A stretch of DNA of 19,854 nt from an uncultured Collinsella sp. (GTDB lineage: Bacteria > Actinomycetota > Coriobacteriia > Coriobacteriales > Coriobacteriaceae): the NCBI GenBank assembly GCA_902478365.1, contig CABSKX010000041.1:1-19854 (forward strand), in the 5' to 3' direction. This document shows, piece after piece, positions 7,757-14,130 of this stretch. The notes beneath the pieces are model-generated. The model worked only from the letters and a program-made list of their open reading frames with translations. It was not told the DNA's origin and searched no databases. The first letter of the stretch is position 1, and every line of letters starts with the position of its first letter. The translations under genes and the position numbers were made by a program.

Positions 7757-9037
7757 ATGACTCTCACCACACCAGCCAAAAAAGATTGTCTCCGTGAAAG
7801 CGGCGCATTTGCTTGGGTCGTCGTTATTGCGCTCGGCTTAATGTCCGCCGGAACAACTGGCACATATAGCATTATTGCCGGCTCATTCGTTGCTCCAGTA
7901 TGTGAAGATCTGGGCTTTGACTACACTTCTTTTTCTTTCTATTTCACCGCGATTCTTCTTGGCCTTGCGCTTGGGCTTCCGCTTTTGAGTCGCTTCATTC
8001 CAAAAGTAATCGGCAAACCATGGCATATTTGCATTGAACTCGTCCTTATTGCCGCCGGCGCCGCAATGGCGTTCTACACCGAGGTCTGGATGTTCACCGT
8101 CTCCGCCGCAGTGATCGGCATCTGCTTTTCGTTTACAACGAGCGTCTGCATGTCCGATGTCATTGACCAATGGTTCAGCAAATCGTCCGGTCTCGCCATC
8201 GGCCTCGCTTGGGGCGTTAATTCTCTCTGCACGCTGTTATTGAGTCCTGTCATTACGCTGGTCATCGAGCAGCAAGGCTGGCGTACGGGATACATCGTGC
8301 TTGCGGCCGTTTCTGCAGCTATGATTTTGCCTGCAAGCGCATTTATCATTCGCCTTAACCCCTCTGATCGCAATATGCTTCCGTACGGAGAGACCGCCTC
8401 CGAAACCCATGAGAGCTGCAGCGCCGATGAGCGGGAAGATGTCCTTTCGGGCATGGCACTCCGCGATGCCGCGAAAACGCCGTCTTTTATTCTCTGTGTC
8501 CTCTTGCTTTGCGTGGCGCAGCTCACCTGCTGCATGAACCAGCTGTTTCCAACCTATGCAAGCGAGGTCGGTTTCAATCCTATCGTAGGAAGCTTAATGG
8601 TCTCGGCAGCTTCACTCTCCGATATCTTCCTAAATCCCTTCGTGGGCAAAACATGCGACAAGCTTGGCGCTATTAAAGCAACGGTCGCATGGACAGGTGT
8701 CAGCATTCTTTCATTCCTGCTTCTTATCATTGGCGGAAGCAATGAGACCGTTTCCATCATTGCAGCTGGTGTAAACGATGTCATGTTCGCCATCGTTGGA
8801 ACCGCAATGCCGATGCTTCTCCTCTCGCTCTTTGGATCACGCGATTTTGGAAGGATCTATTCGATCGTTTGCTCAGCGGGCTATGTCGTCGGTGCTTTTG
8901 GAATGCCGGTCATGATGAAGGTTTACGGCATGGCAGGGTCATTCCAGGGAGTATTTATCTTCTGCATTGCCTGCAACCTTATGATTGCTGCGTTTGCTAT
9001 CGTTTCCGGCTTTCTCAATAAGGCTGCTGAAAAGTAA
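7757..9037 (+). CDS. MFS transporter 1 (OFA-like)
   Basis: This is a 426-residue major facilitator with about twelve hydrophobic helices and a central charged loop (about residues 205-230). It is a close paralogue of the second transporter at 12416: both share the blocks LGLMSAGTTG, IAGSFVAPVCE, DVIDQWF and QLTCCMNQLFPTYASEVGF. The general look is that of the oxalate/formate-antiporter-like subfamily, whose members exchange small organic substrates for products. The ATG at 7757 is preferred (GGAG 5 bases upstream); an upstream in-frame ATG at 7682 would start inside the promoter. By eye its codons are richer in A/T at third positions than those of the second copy, so the two copies may have different histories. 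It stands alone on the plus strand with its own operator and terminator. Substrate is unknown. Confidence 0.9.
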   Translation: MTLTTPAKKDCLRESGAFAWVVVIALGLMSAGTTGTYSIIAGSFVAPVCEDLGFDYTSFSFYFTAILLGLALGLPLLSRFIPKVIGKPWHICIELVLIAAGAAMAFYTEVWMFTVSAAVIGICFSFTTSVCMSDVIDQWFSKSSGLAIGLAWGVNSLCTLLLSPVITLVIEQQGWRTGYIVLAAVSAAMILPASAFIIRLNPSDRNMLPYGETASETHESCSADEREDVLSGMALRDAAKTPSFILCVLLLCVAQLTCCMNQLFPTYASEVGFNPIVGSLMVSAASLSDIFLNPFVGKTCDKLGAIKATVAWTGVSILSFLLLIIGGSNETVSIIAAGVNDVMFAIVGTAMPMLLLSLFGSRDFGRIYSIVCSAGYVVGAFGMPVMMKVYGMAGSFQGVFIFCIACNLMIAAFAIVSGFLNKAAEK

Positions 9038-9071
9038 TAAGCGCCGATTGCACCGGCATAGATTGCCACGC

Positions 9072-9121
9072 AACAGGGGTCGACTCCAAGCCAGATTGGA
9101 GTCGACCCCTGTTTTCGTTTT
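9072..9121 (+). terminator. Strong terminator with 18-bp perfect stem
   Basis: AACAGGGGTCGACTCCAA (9072-9089) pairs perfectly with bases 9096-9113 around a 6-base loop and is followed by TTCGTTTT. It sits between the convergent MFS 1 and tetR genes and ends transcription of the former. Confidence 0.9.
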
Positions 9122-9174
9122 AAAGGTTGCCCGCAGGCACCATGGGCGCCAACATGCGCTTCAGCTTGGCTGGT

Positions 9175-9753
9175 CTATTTGAACATAAGCTCGACTATTC
9201 CCGCCCAAACCGCTTTTTCATCAATATCCTCACCTTGAGCGACCGTATTGCTTGCTCCCTCCAGAACGGTATAAAGAATTTGTACGTAGAGCATTACGTC
9301 GGCGCTATCGGAAAACGCGCCAATCTCTACACCATGAAGAAGGATGTCTTTAAGCGCATCCATGGTTCGTTTGGTCGCCGTCGCTTGACGTTCCTGAACT
9401 GCAGGAATTCGATTTGCTTGAACGCTAACCTCGGCCAGCACGCGCCGGCGCTTTTCATCGCTTCGATAGCCACCTATAACTGAATTGCCGAGCTCGATAA
9501 GCGCGGCCTTGAACCCGTCCCTATCGACTATTAGCGAGTAGTCGCGCTGATAGTCAATGGTCGGAAACATGCTGTCCAAGAGCGTAGTGAAAATCTCCTC
9601 TTTTGAGGGAAAGTAGTAGTACACCGACGGCTTGGATATACCGACAAAGTCGCAAATCTTTCCGATAGACGCTTTGTCATAACCGACTTCTGCCACAAGA
9701 TCGTACATTGCGTCCAATATTTTTTTTCTTGTGCTCACGCTGCATTTCTCCAT
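9175..9753 (-). CDS. TetR-family transcriptional regulator
   Basis: This is a 192-residue TetR-type regulator. The N-terminal helix-turn-helix (about 8-52) has the family pattern ASIGKICDFVGISKPSVYYYF then PSKEEIF. The C-terminal part (about 60-192) is the variable ligand-binding helical domain, with no recognisable subfamily. GGAAGTGA lies 7 bases before the ATG. The gene is divergent from the deiminase operon, with palindromic sites sharing the CGGTA(G/T)GTAT half at 9837 and 9886 in the intergenic region, and a related palindrome over the MFS 1 promoter. The simplest reading is local repression of both transporters and both enzymes, relieved by the substrate or a product. A possible promoter for tetR itself (TTGATG/TAATAA, minus strand, 9806-9780) has only 15-base spacing and is weak. 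Confidence 0.93.
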   Translation of the reverse strand: MEKCSVSTRKKILDAMYDLVAEVGYDKASIGKICDFVGISKPSVYYYFPSKEEIFTTLLDSMFPTIDYQRDYSLIVDRDGFKAALIELGNSVIGGYRSDEKRRRVLAEVSVQANRIPAVQERQATATKRTMDALKDILLHGVEIGAFSDSADVMLYVQILYTVLEGASNTVAQGEDIDEKAVWAGIVELMFK

Positions 9754-9836
9754 TGCAAATCACTTCCGCACTACCAACATTATTAAGGATGGCAACGGAA
9801 CATCAATTCGTGTCCAAACATGACCACTATATACGG

Positions 9837-9850
9837 CGAACGGTATGTAT
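9837..9850 (+). promoter_or_regulatory. Candidate TetR operator half-site 1
   Basis: CGAACGGTATGTAT matches the right half of the palindrome at 9879-9898 at 13 of 14 positions, 49 bases upstream of it. Its left half is degenerate (ATAC/GTAT only), so it may be a weaker or secondary site. Confidence 0.45.
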
Positions 9851-9878
9851 CAGTAGGCGAGCGGCAATTATTCAAAAT

Positions 9879-9898
9879 TATCTACCGAACGGTAGGTA
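9879..9898 (+). promoter_or_regulatory. Candidate TetR operator 2 (palindrome)
   Basis: TATCTACCG and CGGTAGGTA form a 9-bp inverted repeat with one mismatch around AA. It immediately precedes or overlaps a TATAGT box (9897-9902) that may be the -10 of the deiminase operon; no good -35 is visible. Shared half-site CGGTAGG with the MFS 1 operator. Confidence 0.6.
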
Positions 9899-9911
9899 TA
9901 GTAGTACTATA
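9897..9911. promoter_or_regulatory. Perfect 15-bp palindrome beside operator 2
   Basis: TATAGTA-G-TACTATA is a perfect inverted repeat overlapping the presumed -10 box. It could be a second protein-binding site or simply the AT-rich start region of the deiminase promoter. Confidence 0.45.
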
Positions 9912-9977
9912 GCAGGTGAAACCCCGCTATTGTCGCGGCCGGACAGCATCGCGGGAAACCCGACGGAAGGACCAACC

Positions 9978-11216
9978 ATGTACGAGAACTATCGTATGCC
10001 GGGCGAGTTCGAGAAGCGCTCCAACGTCTATGTGACATGGCTTCCCGATTACATCCGTGCAGAGGGCTACGATAACCGCCAGCCCTGCGCTGACGTGATC
10101 AAGGCTCTGCTCGAGTATGGCGACGTTACGGTCAACCTCAATTGCGGCACCCCCGGCTCCTATGAGGAGGCTTGCTCGCGCCTGAAGGAGGAGGGGGTTG
10201 ATCTCGATCGCATCGAGATCACGCAGTTCGAAGACTCCAACTTCTATGTCCGCGACAACGGTCCCAGCATCATGGTCGACGACAAGGGCCATTCTTATAT
10301 GGTCAACCCCGCTTGGACCTATTACGGCGTGTGGGACAAGAACTCCCCGGAGTGCCAGTCCGCACGTAAGGCAGCCGTTCACATGGCGGTTGCGCTCGGT
10401 TGCTTCGATATCGTCAATTCCGAAATGGTTTCGGAGGGCGGCGACCGCGAGTTTGACGGTCACGGCACTCTGATCGCAATCGAGGACACGGAATGCCGCA
10501 AGCGTAATCCCGAGTTCACGAAAGAGGAAGTAGAGGCCGAGTATAAGCGCATCTACAACCTCAACAAGGTTATCTGGCTTCCGCAGCCTATGCTCGAGGA
10601 CGACGACTATCGACTGGGCATCCTCGACGAGAAGGAAGACGGAACTCCCGTCTTTGGCATGAGCTTTGCAGCTCACATTGATGAGATGTGTCGCTTTATC
10701 ACTCCGAACAAGATTCTTCTTGCCGAGGTGTCCGATGAAGAGGCAGCCTCGAGCAAGGCTGGAGCAGAGTCTCGTCGCCGCATTGAGGCAGCCTACGAGA
10801 TCCTGAGCAACGAAACGGACTGGGAGGGCAAGCCCTTCGAGATCGTTCGTATGCCCACCGCCGAGCCTATTGAAGTCGTTATCGCCCCTGGCGATGAAGA
10901 TTACGAGCTCTATAAGGGCTTCATCGACGAAATGGGCGGCAAGTTTATGGATGGCACCCCCTGGCCCGAGGGCCCCGTCCACTTCTACGCCGCAGCGAGC
11001 TACTGCAACTTCCTGATTTGCAACGGCGTCGTTCTTGGCCAGCGTTATTACCACGAGGGCATGAGCGAGGTCGTGAAAGAGAAGGATGAGCAGGCCAAGG
11101 CAGTTCTTGAGAGCTGCTTCCCCGATCGCAAGGTCATCATGATTGATTCCCTCGCGCTTAACCTGTCCGGCGGCGGCGTGCACTGCTGGACTAAGGACGT
11201 GGCGGCCAGTCGTTAG
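9978..11216 (+). CDS. Divergent agmatine-deiminase-family enzyme
   Basis: This is a 412-residue guanidino-group hydrolase of the agmatine deiminase/peptidyl-Arg deiminase superfamily (pentein fold). The catalytic set of characterised agmatine deiminases can be placed in full: D93 in RDNGP, E153 in EGGDREFDGHGT, H233 and D235 in AAHIDEMCRF, and the nucleophile C403 in GGGVHCWTKD. The N-terminal signature (MPGEFEKRSNVYVTWLP) is altered from the usual PAEWEPH...TWMAWP, and about 30 extra residues lie after VIWLPQP (PMLEDDDYRLGILDEKEDG region). There is no signal peptide, so it is cytoplasmic. GGAAGG lies 7 bases before the ATG; in-frame starts further upstream would run through the operators. 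It heads an operon with the carbamoyltransferase-like gene. Agmatine is one candidate substrate, but the altered pocket argues for a related compound. Confidence 0.85.
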   Translation: MYENYRMPGEFEKRSNVYVTWLPDYIRAEGYDNRQPCADVIKALLEYGDVTVNLNCGTPGSYEEACSRLKEEGVDLDRIEITQFEDSNFYVRDNGPSIMVDDKGHSYMVNPAWTYYGVWDKNSPECQSARKAAVHMAVALGCFDIVNSEMVSEGGDREFDGHGTLIAIEDTECRKRNPEFTKEEVEAEYKRIYNLNKVIWLPQPMLEDDDYRLGILDEKEDGTPVFGMSFAAHIDEMCRFITPNKILLAEVSDEEAASSKAGAESRRRIEAAYEILSNETDWEGKPFEIVRMPTAEPIEVVIAPGDEDYELYKGFIDEMGGKFMDGTPWPEGPVHFYAAASYCNFLICNGVVLGQRYYHEGMSEVVKEKDEQAKAVLESCFPDRKVIMIDSLALNLSGGGVHCWTKDVAASR

Positions 11217-11263
11217 TGAGCCTTAGAGCCTGCGCTCTTTGGCTTAGGCGCCACATGTACCGC

Positions 11264-11295
11264 TCCCCGAGGGATATCCGTGTTTTCCTCGGGGA
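11264..11295 (+). other. Hairpin between deiminase and carbamoyltransferase genes
   Basis: TCCCCGAGG (11264-11272) pairs perfectly with CCTCGGGGA (11287-11295) around a 14-base loop. No T-run follows, so it is more likely an mRNA processing or stability element, or a leaky attenuator in a 123-base gap, than a full terminator. Confidence 0.6.
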
Positions 11296-11339
11296 CACAT
11301 TCAACAATAATTTTGATAATAATTCGAAAGGAAATAGGC

Positions 11340-12404
11340 ATGAACAACAGCCTCCGCGGTCGCGACTACATCAACATCCATGATCTCTCCTCCGAGGATT
11401 TCCGCTATCTCATCGATCTTGCCTGGAACCTTAAGGCTCAGAAGAAGTCTGGTGTCGACCAGCGCTACTTCCCCGGCAAAAACGTCCTCGCCAACTTTGA
11501 GTGGGGCTCGACCCGTACTCGTTGCGCATTCGAGACCTCCTGCAACGATTTGGGCATGGGCTTCACTTATCTGACCAACTCCCACATGGGTGACTGCGAG
11601 ACCGTCAAGGACGCCATGCGCGTCTTTAACGGCATGTATGATCTCATCGTCTATCGCGCACAGAAGGACGAGCAGTTCCTCTATGACGTCGCCGACCTGG
11701 TTGACATCCCGGTCATCAATGCCCTTACTCTCGGCGATCACCCGACTCAGATGCTCGCTGACGCTCTTACGATGGAAGAGCAATGGGGCGGTTTGCGTAC
11801 GAGCCGCGGCAAGAAGATGGCTTTCGTTGGCAACTGCGCCGGCGCCCCGGTGTGGTATGGCCGTCTGTGCGCTATGCTCGACATGGACTTCCTCGCCATC
11901 GGCCCCGACGACCTCCGTCATCAGATGTGCAAGGAAATGATCGAAGAGGTGGAGGCCTGCTACGCCAAGTACGCTCCCAATAGGACCTTTACCATCACCT
12001 CTGACCTCGATGCCCTGGATGGCGTTGACGTTATCGTTACCGAGGAGTGGCGCTACATCAACCCCGAGTGCGGCGAAGAGGTTCTGGATCCCGACGACTA
12101 CAACTCCTGGCTGGGCGATGCCGAGTCTTTGTACCCCTATCGCGTCACCAGCGAGCTGTGCAAGCGCACCAACAATCCCGACATCTTCTGCATGCATGAG
12201 CTTCCCTCTGTCCATAACGCAGATCACCGTGTCGGCAAAATGCTCCTCGACCAGTGCAAGAACGACCTCCATCGCGAAATCATCACCGAGGGCTTTGAGA
12301 TTGCCGACGAGTGCTTTGAGGCCAACGCTTCGGTCATCTTCCGTGAGGCAGAGAACCGTCAGCACACCATCAAGGCCGTTATGTGTGCCCTTCTGGGTCT
12401 CTAG
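11340..12404 (+). CDS. Divergent ornithine/putrescine carbamoyltransferase-family protein
   Basis: This is a 354-residue member of the aspartate/ornithine carbamoyltransferase fold. The carbamoyl-phosphate motifs are present: S57TRTR61 and H134PTQ137, with the family C-terminal signature REAENRQHTIKAVM. Three changes stand out. The usual HCLP is H286ELP289, replacing the Cys that contacts the amine substrate. The ornithine-binding D...SMG loop is replaced by EEWRYINPECGEE (235-247). The GDARNN segment reads GNCAGAPVWYG (164-174). It is therefore neither ordinary ArgF/ArcB nor an obvious putrescine enzyme. AAGGA lies 7 bases before the ATG. The stop overlaps the ribosome site of MFS 2, so the two are coupled. 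With the deiminase it should either split a ureido product to carbamoyl phosphate or do related chemistry; no carbamate kinase is nearby. Confidence 0.85.
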   Translation: MNNSLRGRDYINIHDLSSEDFRYLIDLAWNLKAQKKSGVDQRYFPGKNVLANFEWGSTRTRCAFETSCNDLGMGFTYLTNSHMGDCETVKDAMRVFNGMYDLIVYRAQKDEQFLYDVADLVDIPVINALTLGDHPTQMLADALTMEEQWGGLRTSRGKKMAFVGNCAGAPVWYGRLCAMLDMDFLAIGPDDLRHQMCKEMIEEVEACYAKYAPNRTFTITSDLDALDGVDVIVTEEWRYINPECGEEVLDPDDYNSWLGDAESLYPYRVTSELCKRTNNPDIFCMHELPSVHNADHRVGKMLLDQCKNDLHREIITEGFEIADECFEANASVIFREAENRQHTIKAVMCALLGL

Positions 12405-12415
12405 GAGCTGTATCA

Positions 12416-13681
12416 ATGGAAAATGCAAAGTTAAAGAGCAGCAAGGTTTACGCATGGGTTCTCGTAATCGCGCTCGGCCTTATGTCTGCCGGCACGACCG
12501 GATCCTATAGCGTCATCGCGGGCTCCTTCGTCGCACCCGTGTGCGAGGAGTTCGGGTTTGACTATTCCATCTTCTCGTATTACTTCACCGCAACGCTCAT
12601 TGGTCTTGCGGCAGCTCTTCCGTTTGTCGGAAAACTCATTCCCAAGGTCGTTGGCAAGGTTTGGCTCCCCGTTGTCGAGCTTATTTTGCTTGCTGCCGGC
12701 GCAGGCATGGCCTTCTACACCGAAGTCTGGATGTTCATCGCCGCTGGCGCCCTGATTGGCGTTTGCTTCGCCTTCACCACCGGCGTCGCCATGTCCGACG
12801 TTATTGACCAGTGGTTCAAAAAATCTGGTGGCCTGGCAATCGGTCTCGCTTGGGCAGTGAACTCGATTTACATGCTCATCATGAGCCCCGTCATCACCTC
12901 TGTCATCGAGGCCGCTGGCTGGAGGACTGGCTATCTGGTGCTCGCTGGCGTCTCCGCCGTGCTCATTCTCCCCGCTTCCGTCCTGATTATTCGCTATAAG
13001 CCTCAGGACAAGGGCATGCTGCCCTATGGCTACGTCGAGGGCGAGACGGTCACCGAGACCGAGGAGACGACCGAGGATAGCACGCGTGGCGTTAGCTATG
13101 CGCGCGCCATTAAGTCGCCTGCCTTCTTCTTCTGCATCGGCTTCCTCTGTCTCGTTCAGCTCACTTGCTGCATGAACCAGCTCTTCCCGACGTATGCTTC
13201 CGAGGTTGGTTTTAGCCCCATGGTGGGCGGCTTCATGGTATCCGCTGCATCGCTCTTCGATCTGTTCCTCAATCCGATCGTCGGCACCACTTGCGATAGG
13301 TTCGGCAGCACGAAGGCCATTCTGGGCTGGCTCGCTGTCTCCATCCTCTCCTTTGTCATGCTCATGATGAGCAGCGGCAACTCGACGCTCAGCATCCTCG
13401 CAGCAGGCGTGAACGACGTAATGTACGTCATCGCTGGCACTGCCCTGACCGTTTTGGTTATGGATGTCTTTGGCTCCCGCGATTTCGGTCGCATCTTCGC
13501 GCTGATCTGCTCCGTGGGCTATATCGTCGGCGCCTTTGGCATGCCCGTTATGATGAAGGTCTATGAGCTTGTCGGCTCCTTCCAGGGCGTCTTCATCTTC
13601 TGCATCGCATGCAACGTTATTATCGGCCTGTTCTTGCTGCTGGCAAAAAAGACTGGTAAGAACCTCTCCTGGGACGAATAG
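12416..13681 (+). CDS. MFS transporter 2 (OFA-like)
   Basis: This is a 421-residue major facilitator with about twelve helices, paralogous along its whole length to MFS 1 at 7757 (for example the identical block QLTCCMNQLFPTYASEVGF, and SRDFGRI and GAFGMPVMMKVY near the end). The middle loop differs and is acidic (EGETVTETEETTED). The ATG at 12416 has AGGAG 8 bases upstream, and that site overlaps the stop codon of the carbamoyltransferase gene, so the two are translated together. Being in the operon with both enzymes, it is the best candidate for uptake of the guanidino substrate or for substrate/product exchange. A strong terminator follows. Codon use is more GC-rich than in MFS 1. Confidence 0.92.
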   Translation: MENAKLKSSKVYAWVLVIALGLMSAGTTGSYSVIAGSFVAPVCEEFGFDYSIFSYYFTATLIGLAAALPFVGKLIPKVVGKVWLPVVELILLAAGAGMAFYTEVWMFIAAGALIGVCFAFTTGVAMSDVIDQWFKKSGGLAIGLAWAVNSIYMLIMSPVITSVIEAAGWRTGYLVLAGVSAVLILPASVLIIRYKPQDKGMLPYGYVEGETVTETEETTEDSTRGVSYARAIKSPAFFFCIGFLCLVQLTCCMNQLFPTYASEVGFSPMVGGFMVSAASLFDLFLNPIVGTTCDRFGSTKAILGWLAVSILSFVMLMMSSGNSTLSILAAGVNDVMYVIAGTALTVLVMDVFGSRDFGRIFALICSVGYIVGAFGMPVMMKVYELVGSFQGVFIFCIACNVIIGLFLLLAKKTGKNLSWDE

Positions 13682-13731
13682 TTCGATTCGTCTTAGACAT
13701 ACGCTGTAGGGCTTAACCTGCAGCCGCTTTG

Positions 13732-13760
13732 GGGCATCGACTAACATCGGTGCCCTTTTT
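13732..13760 (+). terminator. Rho-independent terminator of the deiminase operon
   Basis: GGGCATCGA (13732-13740) pairs with TCGGTGCCC (13747-13755), nine pairs including one G-U, around a 6-base loop, followed by TTTTT. Confidence 0.9.
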
Positions 13761-13765
13761 CATCG

Positions 13766-13798
13766 AATGTGACAAAGGAGCAGCCACTTTGTCACATT
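13766..13798. repeat. 33-bp palindromic repeat, copy 2
   Basis: AATGTGACAAAG and CTTTGTCACATT form perfect 12-bp arms around a 9-base centre. It has the same length and arm sequence as copy 1 at 7580 and begins the inverted-repeat element that runs to 14112. Confidence 0.85.
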
Positions 13799-13814
13799 GA
13801 GTGGCATGTAAATC

Positions 13815-13996
13815 GAGGTCTAATACTTTTCCGAGAAGTGAACGGCCATACTTGGACCTCCGAAGCATCGACATTTTTAGACGTCAAACCCGCAGGATTT
13901 GGCTGGCAAAACCGCAGGAAATTGCATCTCGAAAGTGCCGATGCTTCGGGGGGCCCGTTTTCACTCGTTCACTTCTCGGGAAAAGTATTAAACCTC
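13815..13996. repeat. Long inverted repeat (30/31-bp arms)
   Basis: Left arm 13815-13844 and right arm 13966-13996 are reverse complements with one substitution and one single-base indel. The loop of 121 bases carries a second, 11-bp perfect inverted repeat (13860-13870 with 13939-13949). Confidence 0.9.
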
Positions 13997-14081
13997 GTTG
14001 TATGGGGTGCGGCTGGAGGGTGGTCATCGTTCAGTAGCTACCTCTTCCTTGTGAATCGCCTGAAGCGCAAGGCATAATGCA

Positions 14082-14112
14082 TGTGACAAAGGGACGGCCC
14101 CTTTGTTGTGTT
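14082..14112. repeat. Palindromic repeat, copy 3 (degenerate)
   Basis: TGTGACAAAGGGAC is shared with copies 1 and 2, and ACAAAGGG pairs with CCCTTTGT, but the right flank (TGTGTTGA for CACATTGA) has diverged. It ends 18 bases before the dus start codon, so the dus leader or promoter lies within or against the element. Confidence 0.7.
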
Positions 14113-14130
14113 GATATGAGAGAAGAGTAG

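Larger units (their letters stand above)
13766..14112. mobile_element. Inverted-repeat element, possible MITE or structured RNA
   Basis: The 449 bases between MFS 2 and the dus gene hold no convincing gene but a nested structure. The outer boundaries are two TGTGACAAAGG palindromes (13766 and 14082). Inside, GAGGTCTAATACTTTTC.. (13815-13844) is repeated inverted at 13966-13996, 29 of 30 bases plus one indel. Further inside, CCGAAGCATCG (13860-13870) is inverted at 13939-13949. The core holds two imperfect copies of AA(A/C)CCGCAGGA. The whole can fold as one long hairpin. A 102-codon reading frame crosses it but looks accidental. It resembles a non-autonomous mobile element; a folded RNA is the alternative. 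Confidence 0.6.

Noticed and set aside
9708..9977. 90-codon N-terminal extension of the deiminase
   Set aside because: It would translate the promoter and operator region and start inside the tetR gene; the ATG at 9978 has a good ribosome site and begins the family homology.
11340..12404. Annotation as ordinary ornithine carbamoyltransferase (argF/arcB)
   Set aside because: HCLP and the SMG loop are both missing, and no other arginine biosynthesis or arc gene is near.
12431..13747. 438-codon minus-strand frame opposite MFS 2
   Set aside because: Its translation is a His/Asp/Glu/Ala-rich shadow of a transporter gene and it lacks a ribosome site.
13769..14077. 102-codon plus-strand reading frame across the inverted-repeat element
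   Set aside because: It begins inside a palindrome, runs through both arms of the 30-bp inverted repeat, has no ribosome site and gives an unfamiliar protein; it is better explained as accidental.
7580..14112. Palindromes read as phage or island attachment sites
   Set aside because: No integrase, no tRNA gene and three palindromic copies; a dispersed repeat family is the simpler reading.
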